A stretch of 6,496 bases of DNA from Porticoccaceae bacterium (lineage in GTDB: Bacteria; Pseudomonadota; Gammaproteobacteria; Pseudomonadales; Porticoccaceae), in the NCBI GenBank assembly GCA_030590275.1, contig JAUUYV010000107.1, forward strand, positions 1-6,496, in the 5' to 3' direction. The notes under the pieces were generated by a model. That model searched no databases. It saw only the letters and a list, made by a program, of their open reading frames with translations, and had not been told where the DNA came from. A program made the position numbers and the translations under genes. This document shows, one piece after another, positions 1-5,932 of the stretch. How positions within the stretch are numbered: position 1 is the first letter of the stretch; every line of letters begins with the position of its first letter.

Positions 1-242
1 GCTACGGGTAGCAGAGCATAGGTTTTACCCAGTACGGTATAGGGGTTTTTATTTCCGGCCCGAGTAACAGGTTCCCGTTTTGGTACCGCATCGGGAATAC
101 GGCTCACATCAATATCGCGAGCCGGTGGACCATCACCACCGGAAATAGTAGTCGTGATTTTGCCACCGCTACCCGTACAGGCGCTCAGCAACAAAACTCC
201 CAACACGAACATTGACGGCGGCAGGCCTTTAATCCAGTTCAT
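1..242 (-). CDS. rlpA: RlpA septal/peptidoglycan lipoprotein, N-terminal part (cut by left window edge)
   Basis: This is the first 80 codons of a lipoprotein read from ATG at 242-240; the gene continues beyond position 1. The N-terminus has a short basic stretch (K5), a hydrophobic core at about residues 11-21 and the lipobox L-S-A-C, with Cys22 as the lipidated residue. Thr follows at +2, not Asp, which suggests outer-membrane sorting. After a Gly/Pro-rich linker comes the RlpA-type start of the mature domain, IPDAVPKREP, then a PYTVLGKTYALLP stretch, as in the family just before the double-psi beta-barrel. RlpA proteins bind denuded glycan through a C-terminal SPOR domain and, in Pseudomonas aeruginosa, act as a lytic transglycosylase in cell separation; both domains lie outside the window. 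The start is preceded by AAGG five bases upstream and lies 26 bases after the mltB stop, so the gene probably belongs to the same transcript. The identification is firm; the catalytic state cannot be judged. Confidence 0.9.
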   Translation of the reverse strand, partial: MNWIKGLPPSMFVLGVLLLSACTGSGGKITTTISGGDGPPARDIDVSRIPDAVPKREPVTRAGNKNPYTVLGKTYALLPV

Positions 243-268
243 TTTAACCTTGTTTTAGTGTGGCTTAT

Positions 269-1291
269 CTAGCGTTTTTCAGCTCTACGCGCCAGGATTT
301 CCTGACTCAGCTGAAAAACAGCCATGGCGTAGCGGTGACTATGATTGTAGCGAGTGATCACATAGAAATTGTCAAAAGCAAGCCAGGATTCAGCACCGGC
401 TTTTCCTTCGAGCTCCAGGGGGAACGCCTTAACTTCCCCATTCCAGGTACCACTGACAGGCGTAAAACCCTGCGCCTTCAATTCAGCCAGCGTTAATTCT
501 GGCCGTTTTACTTTATTGAGATCATCCCGTCGGTATGTTTCTGCGGTCTGCGCTTTCACCACCACTGGCTGACCCGCATGCCAGCCATGGGAAGCAAAGT
601 AGTTAGCCACGCTACCGATGGCATCATCGGGATTATCCCAGATATCGGCAAAACCATCGTTATCGTAATCCACCGCATAACGGCGATAACTACTGGAGAT
701 AAATTGTCCATAACCCATAGCACCCGCATAGGAACCTTTTAGCTCATCAGCTTGCTTCCCCTGTTCACGGCTTAACAGGAGAAACTCTTTCAGCTCACTG
801 GTAAAAAATTTACTTCGCGGTGGATAATCAAACGCCAGCGTGGAAAGTGCATCGATTACCCGATAACTACCGGTTAGTCTGCCGTAATAGGTTTCAACGC
901 CTAAAATCGCTACGACTATTGCCGGGGCAACTCCATAGTCGACCTGGGCTCGCTCCAGCGTCGTTTTATTTTCGCGCCAGAAGTCCACTCCCTGGCGAAT
1001 TCGTTTTTCAGTCACAAAAATCTTGCGGTAATCCTTCCATACCTTAACTTTTTCAGCGGGCCGGGTCATCGCATCGATAATGGACTGCTTGTATTCCGCT
1101 GCGGAAAATAAGGTTTGAAGTTGCTCACGGTCGAATTGATGCTCGGCAACCATAGTATCGATTAAGACCTGGGCCGCAGGATCATCACCGTAGTGTTTTG
1201 CTAAGGCGCCTGATGCCATCAACACACTTGCTCCAAGGATGAGGCTTATCAGCCCACGCCAATAGTCGCGTAACACAACAGAACTAAGCAA
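269..1291 (-). CDS. mltB: MltB/SltB1-family lytic murein transglycosylase, apparently periplasmic and not lipidated
   Basis: Cleaves the MurNAc-GlcNAc bond of peptidoglycan with formation of 1,6-anhydroMurNAc. The 340-residue protein has an N-terminal hydrophobic segment (about residues 14-28) ending in A-L-A at 29-31, a good signal peptidase I site. The protein contains no cysteine, so it cannot be a lipoprotein as E. coli MltB is; it resembles soluble SltB1 of Pseudomonas. The family core follows: GVETYYG at 131-137 with the presumed catalytic Glu133, AGAMGYGQF at 189-197, and an EF-hand-like acidic loop, DYDNDGFADIWD, at 208-219 matching the calcium site of the Slt35 form. IGSVANYFASHGW follows at 225-237 and YNHSHRYAMAVFQL at 315-328. 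The start codon is TTG. It is favoured because GGGGAG lies 8 bases upstream (1305-1300), and it overlaps the rodA stop, so the first 8 bases are shared. A GTG at codon 6 (1276-1274) is a possible alternative. Lies between rodA and rlpA as in Pseudomonas. Confidence 0.93.
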   Translation of the reverse strand: MLSSVVLRDYWRGLISLILGASVLMASGALAKHYGDDPAAQVLIDTMVAEHQFDREQLQTLFSAAEYKQSIIDAMTRPAEKVKVWKDYRKIFVTEKRIRQGVDFWRENKTTLERAQVDYGVAPAIVVAILGVETYYGRLTGSYRVIDALSTLAFDYPPRSKFFTSELKEFLLLSREQGKQADELKGSYAGAMGYGQFISSSYRRYAVDYDNDGFADIWDNPDDAIGSVANYFASHGWHAGQPVVVKAQTAETYRRDDLNKVKRPELTLAELKAQGFTPVSGTWNGEVKAFPLELEGKAGAESWLAFDNFYVITRYNHSHRYAMAVFQLSQEILARRAEKR

Positions 1292-2429
1292 TTTGTTTTC
1301 TCCCCGAACCTACCGACATTAACAAACCAAAACCAAGTAACAGGCTCACAATCGACGTTCCTCCATAGCTAACCATAGGTAGCGGCACCCCTACCACGGG
1401 CAACAAACCAGATACCATACCCATATTGACAAAGACATAGACAAAAAAAGTGAGTGTAATACTCCCCGCCAATAAGCGCCCGAACATGGTGGGCGTTCCG
1501 AGGCTAATCATCAACCCTCTCAATATGATCAGCATATACAGTGCCAGTAATACCAGCACCCCCATCAAACCGAACTCTTCAGACAGTACCGCGATAATAA
1601 AGTCCGTATGACTTTCTGGTAAAAATTCGAGGTGCGACTGGGTACCCTGCAACCAGCCCTTTCCGGTAGCACCACCAGATCCTATAGCGGTGGTTGACTG
1701 GATGATATTCCAACCCGCGCCGAGTTTATCGGACTGGGGGTCAAGCAAGGTCAACACTCGCGCTTTCTGATAATCGTGTAACAGAAAAAGCCACATCACC
1801 GGTGCCATAGCTAAACCAATCACGGCTACGATGGCAAGATACATTTTTTTAATGCCGGATAGAAACAACACAAAAACTCCCGAGGCACCGATCAAAATTG
1901 CGGTACCTAAATCCGGCTGTAATACCACCAGGCCCGCTGGGATCGCCAGGATCACCAGCGCAACAACAATATGCAAAAACCTCGGCGGTAAAATTCTGCT
2001 CCCCAGGTAACTCGATAACAATAAGGGCACTGCTATTTTCATCAACTCCGAGGGCTGAAATCGAAAAAAACCCAAATCAATCCAGCGCTGAGCACCTTTG
2101 GCTCCCACACCAATTAGGGGCACGGCAATCAGCAAAATAACACCACCAAAATAAGGAAGCCAGGCCCATCGTTCAAGCATCCTTGGCGGCAATTGAGCAG
2201 CGAAAACCATCGCAATCAGGCCCACAAAAACAAACACCAGTTGCCGCTTCACGTAATAGAATTCTTTACCGCTGGCGCTATATAACACCACTAAGCCAGC
2301 CCCTAACAAAAGGATCAACAAAAAAAACAGGATGGGATCCACGTGAATGCTGCGCCAATGGCTACGACTACTATATACCGCTGCCCCATGTTCTTTAAAA
2401 TGGCGATCAAACTTCCCACTACTCAACAT
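1284..2429 (-). CDS. rodA: RodA peptidoglycan glycosyltransferase (SEDS family) of the elongasome
   Basis: Integral inner-membrane polymerase that builds glycan strands from lipid II during lateral wall growth, in a complex with PBP2. The 381 residues align closely with E. coli RodA (370): a hydrophilic N-terminus of about 30 residues, then about ten hydrophobic segments. Seen motifs include YSASG at 50-54, KGAQRWIDLG at 111-120, RFQPSELMKIAVPL at 123-136, VLQPDLGTAIL at 169-179, SGGATGKGWLQGTQ at 251-264, and LEFLPESHTDF at 267-277. That last motif contains Asp276, matching the aspartate known to be essential in SEDS polymerases. VVGVPLPMVSYGG at 345-357 is the family C-terminal signature. 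The N-terminus is slightly longer than that of E. coli. The ATG overlaps the last 11 bases of mrdA. A GGGG run lies only 3 bases upstream, which is short for a normal ribosome binding site, so translation probably depends on coupling to mrdA; TTG at codon 2 would be better spaced. Also called mrdB. Confidence 0.97.
   Translation of the reverse strand: MLSSGKFDRHFKEHGAAVYSSRSHWRSIHVDPILFFLLILLLGAGLVVLYSASGKEFYYVKRQLVFVFVGLIAMVFAAQLPPRMLERWAWLPYFGGVILLIAVPLIGVGAKGAQRWIDLGFFRFQPSELMKIAVPLLLSSYLGSRILPPRFLHIVVALVILAIPAGLVVLQPDLGTAILIGASGVFVLFLSGIKKMYLAIVAVIGLAMAPVMWLFLLHDYQKARVLTLLDPQSDKLGAGWNIIQSTTAIGSGGATGKGWLQGTQSHLEFLPESHTDFIIAVLSEEFGLMGVLVLLALYMLIILRGLMISLGTPTMFGRLLAGSITLTFFVYVFVNMGMVSGLLPVVGVPLPMVSYGGTSIVSLLLGFGLLMSVGSGRKQIA
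1300..1305 (-). promoter_or_regulatory. Ribosome binding site of mltB, inside the end of rodA
   Basis: GGGGAG on the minus strand, 8 bases before the TTG at 1291. It lies within the last codons of rodA, and its good strength and spacing decide in favour of the TTG start over later GTG or ATG codons. Ribosomes terminating at the rodA TAG (1286-1284) are already at this site, so translational coupling is likely (inference). Confidence 0.65.
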
Positions 2430-4296
2430 TCACCCCAATCGCTTCATCTTCTACCAACGTCAATTGATCCGGATAGTAATTCATATAAGCATCAACAATC
2501 TGTCCTGCGATCGGTGCTGCGGTGGAACTGCCATGTTCCCCATTTTCCACGATAACCCCAATGGCAATCCGAGGAGACTCGACAGGGGCAAAGGCTATAA
2601 ATAGTGCGTGATCCAACTTCAATTTGGCAACCTTGGAGGCATCGTAGCGCTCATCCTGCTTGATGCCCACGACCTGGGCAGTGCCGGTTTTACCCGCCAT
2701 GGGGGTTTTTATGGGCGCCAAAGCCCGACGAGCCGTACCTCGCAAGTCCACTACCACACCACGCATGGCCCCAATGACATGATCCCAATCATGACTGCTA
2801 ATATTCATAATATCGGTGGGCGGATTAGGCTTTATTTCACTCCCGACTCTCTGTACCAATCTGGGAGCACGTATTTCACCTCGCGAAGCCAGCCGTGTGG
2901 CCGCTACCGCTAATTGCAGTGGGGTCGCCGTCATGAAACCCTGACCGATACTGGTATTCACCGTGTCGCCGGGATACCACACAATACCCCGCACTCCTTG
3001 CTTCCACTCCTTACTGGGCATTATGCCCGAAGCTTCGGCTGGCAGATCGATACCCGTCTTCACACCAAATCCAAATTTTTTACCGTAACTCGATAATTGG
3101 TCGATACCTAATTTGACACCAACTTGATAGAAAAAAGTATCACAGGACTGCACAATGGCATCGTAGAGTCTAATCGCATTACCATGTCCACCTCTCTTCC
3201 AGTCACGATATTTGCGCTTTTTGTTTTCGAGCCGAAAAAAACCGGGATCACGAATCTGGTAGCTGGTGGACACCGTCCCACTATCAAGTGCAGCGAGACC
3301 AAAAACCGGTTTTACCGTCGACCCCGGCGGATACTGCCCACGCAGAGCTCGGTCAAACAAAGGCTGCTCGGGAGAATCAAGCAAAGCCGCATAATCTTTA
3401 TGAGAAATACCGGTGACAAAAGGATTGGGGTCATACCCCGGGGCGCTCGCCATCGCTAAAACACCTCCGGTCTCAACCTCAATAACCACCACTGCTCCGC
3501 GCTCTCCCTCCAGCATTTGGTAGGCCAGATCCTGTAAGCGATAATCCAGATAGAGATATAAATCCTGCCCCTGTTGCGGCTCGACCCGCTCCAATACGCG
3601 CATCACTCGACCGCGAGCGTTGGTCTCCACATACTCGTACCCAACCTCACCGTGCAGTTCGGATTCATAATATTTTTCCAGCCCAGTTTTGCCGATCAAG
3701 TGGGTGCCGCGATAAGCCACGGGATCGAGTTTTTTCAGCTCGCGCTCATTAATACGGCCCACGTAACCCAGCACATGAGAGAGCGCATCTTTTTCAGGAT
3801 AGTTGCGTACCAACTGGGCCGAGACTTCCGCTCCCTGCAATCGGTATTCGTTGACCGCAAGAATACTGCGTTCTTCTTCGGTGAGCTTGAGTCGCAGAGG
3901 CACTGACTCAAAAGGACGGCGACGCGACAGCAATTTGTTAAAACGCTCTATTTCAGCCTCACTGATATCGAGCAATTCCCGTAATTCGGCGACCAGGGCG
4001 TCGGGGTCTTCCGCTCGTTCCACCACCACCGACAAAATAAACCCGGGACGGCTATCAGCAAGTAGCACACCGTTGCGATCAAAAATCAAACCCCGGGGGG
4101 GCGGTACCGCACGTGCGAGGATGCGGTTTTGATCTGAGAGTGTCACAAAATCCTGGTAACGATTAATCTGCAGATCGTGATAGCGCCAAACTAACACGCC
4201 AACCACGGTACTTATTATCAGCGCGGCAAACCCGGCCCGCCCAATATAAAGTAGGTGCTCATTCTGATGGTTTTTGAACCTACTGTGATCCGCCAT
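2419..4296 (-). CDS. mrdA: Penicillin-binding protein 2, peptidoglycan D,D-transpeptidase of the elongasome
   Basis: Cross-links stem peptides in the strands made by RodA; inner membrane with a large periplasmic part; target of mecillinam in relatives. The 625 residues match the usual length (E. coli 633). A short cytoplasmic tail is followed by one membrane segment (about 17-38). The PBP dimerisation/pedestal domain begins with PPPRGLIFDRNG at 65-76 and holds NYPEKDALSHVLGYVGRI at 165-182 and IGKTGLEKYYE at 201-211. The transpeptidase domain has all three active-site motifs: S326-T-V-K329 (within PPGSTVK), S384-C-D386 (the S-x-D form typical of PBP2 rather than S-x-N), and K536-T-G538. All catalytic residues are present, so it should be active. 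The start ATG is preceded by a weak TGAGA site and a 54-base gap after rlmH. The last 11 bases overlap rodA. The codons for the PPPRG stretch create a C4G7 run on the plus strand (4091-4101), but the frame is intact there. Also known as pbpA. Confidence 0.97.
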   Translation of the reverse strand: MADHSRFKNHQNEHLLYIGRAGFAALIISTVVGVLVWRYHDLQINRYQDFVTLSDQNRILARAVPPPRGLIFDRNGVLLADSRPGFILSVVVERAEDPDALVAELRELLDISEAEIERFNKLLSRRRPFESVPLRLKLTEEERSILAVNEYRLQGAEVSAQLVRNYPEKDALSHVLGYVGRINERELKKLDPVAYRGTHLIGKTGLEKYYESELHGEVGYEYVETNARGRVMRVLERVEPQQGQDLYLYLDYRLQDLAYQMLEGERGAVVVIEVETGGVLAMASAPGYDPNPFVTGISHKDYAALLDSPEQPLFDRALRGQYPPGSTVKPVFGLAALDSGTVSTSYQIRDPGFFRLENKKRKYRDWKRGGHGNAIRLYDAIVQSCDTFFYQVGVKLGIDQLSSYGKKFGFGVKTGIDLPAEASGIMPSKEWKQGVRGIVWYPGDTVNTSIGQGFMTATPLQLAVAATRLASRGEIRAPRLVQRVGSEIKPNPPTDIMNISSHDWDHVIGAMRGVVVDLRGTARRALAPIKTPMAGKTGTAQVVGIKQDERYDASKVAKLKLDHALFIAFAPVESPRIAIGVIVENGEHGSSTAAPIAGQIVDAYMNYYPDQLTLVEDEAIGVNVE

Positions 4297-4350
4297 TACA
4301 GTCTCACACTCAGGCCTGTGTTGTTTTGGTTGCGTTAATGTTGGTCTGAC

Positions 4351-4818
4351 TTATTTGTGATAAGGATGTCCCGCATTAATCGACCAGGCTCGATACAATT
4401 GTTCGGCTAGTAATACGCGCACCAATGGATGCGGTAGCGTCAAGGGTGACAGCGACCAGCGCAAGTCAGCACGCTGATAACAGTCTTCGGCCAGACCGTT
4501 TGGCCCACCAATCATCACGCTATAGTTATCGCCAGAAGCCTGCCACTTCCTTAACTCTTCAGCCAGCTGCTCCGTCGACCAGCTCTTGCCACCCACATCG
4601 AGAGCAATCACGCGATCGTACTCTGGTATTGCCTTCAGCAAAACTTTGCTCTCTTCCGCAACAGCCTGTGCCAGATCGCTTCCTTTTCTGCGTTTACCGA
4701 GGGGCACCTCCACCCATTTAAGTGCCAGCTCTCGAGGCAAACGACGGCTATATTCCGCAACTGCAGTCTTCACCCAGTCGGGCATCTTTCCACCTACTGC
4801 AACAACGCTTATGCGCAC
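4351..4818 (-). CDS. rlmH: RlmH, 23S rRNA (pseudouridine-1915 N3) methyltransferase
   Basis: SPOUT-class, SAM-dependent enzyme that methylates pseudouridine 1915 in helix 69 of 23S rRNA on assembled 70S ribosomes. The 155 residues equal the E. coli length. The N-terminal strand MRISVVAVGGKMPDWV at 1-16 matches the family start, and the knot region carries the SAM-binding loop IGGPNGL at 103-109. The signature LSPLTLPHPLVRVLLAEQLY at 123-142 and the conserved tail AWSINAGHPYHK complete the fold. The start codon is GTG (4818-4816). It is effectively forced, because an in-frame TAG lies 12 bases upstream with no ATG or TTG in between, and the first conserved strand begins at once. The ribosome binding site is poor (AGAAG at moderate distance). 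It follows rsfS by 51 bases, the usual pairing across bacteria; both products act on the 50S subunit. A cytoplasmic housekeeping gene with no oddity beyond the start codon. Confidence 0.96.
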   Translation of the reverse strand: MRISVVAVGGKMPDWVKTAVAEYSRRLPRELALKWVEVPLGKRRKGSDLAQAVAEESKVLLKAIPEYDRVIALDVGGKSWSTEQLAEELRKWQASGDNYSVMIGGPNGLAEDCYQRADLRWSLSPLTLPHPLVRVLLAEQLYRAWSINAGHPYHK

Positions 4819-4869
4819 GACTATCTTCTATCTAGCTTCAAGTTTTAAATTATTGTATGAAATTACGTC

Positions 4870-5214
4870 TCAGGAGCGAGCCATATCTTCCGGACGCATG
4901 GACCAGAGTTTTTCCAGCTCATAAAAGCCCCGCGTTGTCGGCAACATGATATGCACCACCACATCACCAAGATCGACCAGAACCCATTCTCCAGTTTCCA
5001 TACCCTCTACCCCAAGAGGCTGAAAGCCAGCATGCTTGAATTTTTCCACCACATTTCTTGCCAGTGCTTTAACCTGAGTAGTAGAAGCACCACTGGCCAC
5101 CACCATAGTGTCCATGACATCACTAAGACCACTCACATCCAGACAGACAATATCCTGGGCTTTGATATCTTCTAAAGCCGATACCGCTATGCTTACTAAA
5201 TCAGGTTCGGACAT
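4870..5214 (-). CDS. rsfS: RsfS ribosomal silencing factor
   Basis: Binds protein uL14 (RplN) of the 50S subunit and blocks joining with the 30S, lowering translation in starvation or stationary phase. The 114 residues are slightly longer than E. coli RsfS (105). The single DUF143/Iojap-type domain is intact: [20 protein letters not shown] at 19-38, [14 protein letters not shown] at 39-52, [16 protein letters not shown] at 75-90, and [10 protein letters not shown] at 95-104, which are the most conserved blocks of the family. The ATG at 5214 is the only in-frame start; a full AGGAGG (5231-5226) sits 11 bases upstream, a strong site at somewhat long spacing. It lies 50 bases after nadD and 51 bases before rlmH, in the conserved nadD-rsfS-rlmH order. 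Older names are ybeB and iojap-like. Confidence 0.96.
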   Translation of the reverse strand: MSEPDLVSIAVSALEDIKAQDIVCLDVSGLSDVMDTMVVASGASTTQVKALARNVVEKFKHAGFQPLGVEGMETGEWVLVDLGDVVVHIMLPTTRGFYELEKLWSMRPEDMARS

Positions 5215-5225
5215 TGCCGATAATT

Positions 5226-5231
5226 CCTCCT
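5226..5231 (-). promoter_or_regulatory. Strong Shine-Dalgarno site of rsfS
   Basis: AGGAGG on the minus strand, a full match to the anti-Shine-Dalgarno core and the best in the window. It is 11 bases from the rsfS ATG, longer than the usual 5-9. No other in-frame start lies nearer, so the ATG at 5214 stands. The rest of the 50-base nadD-rsfS gap (5215-5264) shows no convincing promoter or hairpin. Confidence 0.7.
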
Positions 5232-5264
5232 GGCTACTTTAGGTTTAGGGCCTGTTAATACTCA

Positions 5265-5927
5265 TTAGCCCGGCGTTTGATACAGCTTATTTGCTCGAAT
5301 GTATTCCAGCACTCCGTCGGGCATTAAATATCGTACGGAATGACCTGCCTCCAGATCCTCGCGAATTGCGCTCGCGGATACCGGCAACAGGGTCAGCTCC
5401 TCAATCAAAGCTTTGCCCGCCGCATCGGTTTTGAGTCCAGCCGGATCGTCGATAATCTTACCTTCAAGCCAATCAGCCACCTCACCCTCATGGGGGAACT
5501 CCCAGCCTGGCCGAGCAACTACTACGATATGGGCTAATTCACTCAATTCCTGCCAGCGGTGCCAACTGGCTAGAGTCACCAGAGAATCCATGCCAATGCA
5601 GAAACAAATAGATACTCGGTCACCCAATTCAGCGCGTAGCTCAGTCAAAGTATCAATACTATAGGACGGCCCCGCCCGATGTAATTCACGGTCATCAACC
5701 AGCATTCCCCGCTCGCTATCCACCGCAAGGCGTAGCATGGCCAAACGATGTTCTGCACTCACCTCAGGTTGTTCACGGTGAGGAGGACAGGCGCTGGGTA
5801 ACAGGCGGATTTCATCCAGGTCGAGCAGCTGCCGCAATTCCAGCGCGGTTCGCAAATGGCCTATATGGACGGGGTCGAAAGTCCCACCAAAAACCCCAAT
5901 GGCTGGTAAGGTTGCGGGCGAGTTAAT
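5265..5927 (-). CDS. nadD: NadD, nicotinate mononucleotide adenylyltransferase, with non-canonical (probably ATT) start
   Basis: Transfers AMP from ATP to nicotinate mononucleotide, giving deamido-NAD, in the cytoplasmic NAD pathway. The nucleotidyltransferase motif GVFGGTFDPVHIGH is encoded at 5897-5856 (with its T/HxGH box). Next come RLLPSACPPHRE (about 5804-5769), PSYSIDTL (about 5666-5643), SWHRW, and SASAIRE (5378-5358), the counterpart of the family ISSTxIR motif; the C-terminal RYLMPDGVLEYI is also typical. The start is unusual. An in-frame TGA lies at 5939-5937, and between it and the motif there is no ATG, GTG or TTG. The only plausible initiators are ATT at 5927 (220 aa, GTGAG 8 bases upstream) and ATT at 5900 (211 aa, no visible ribosome binding site). 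TTG at 5855 would give 196 aa lacking the whole ATP-binding motif, so I reject it as the start. A frameshift from an overlapping GTG at 5940 is the other explanation. The function is sure; the start is not. Confidence 0.85.
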   Translation of the reverse strand: MNSPATLPAIGVFGGTFDPVHIGHLRTALELRQLLDLDEIRLLPSACPPHREQPEVSAEHRLAMLRLAVDSERGMLVDDRELHRAGPSYSIDTLTELRAELGDRVSICFCIGMDSLVTLASWHRWQELSELAHIVVVARPGWEFPHEGEVADWLEGKIIDDPAGLKTDAAGKALIEELTLLPVSASAIREDLEAGHSVRYLMPDGVLEYIRANKLYQTPG

Positions 5928-5932
5928 TCGTC

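Noticed and set aside
3108..3302. Minus-strand 64-codon frame inside mrdA
   Set aside because: It lies in another frame across the mrdA transpeptidase coding region and has no domain or context support.
4305..4322. Palindrome CAGGCCTG (4311-4318) with flanking ACAC/GTGT pairing before mrdA, as a terminator or operator
   Set aside because: The outer stem is only 4 bp around an 8-base loop and there is no T-run, so it is not a terminator. An 8-base palindrome alone does not support an operator.
4852..4857. TACAAT on the minus strand in the rsfS-rlmH gap as a -10 promoter element
   Set aside because: No TTGACA-like -35 lies 16-18 bases upstream, and single hexamers of this kind are expected by chance in an AT-rich gap.
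5265..5855. nadD starting at TTG 5855 (196 aa)
   Set aside because: It would remove GVFGGTFDPVHIGH, the ATP-binding motif needed for catalysis, which is encoded in frame just upstream.
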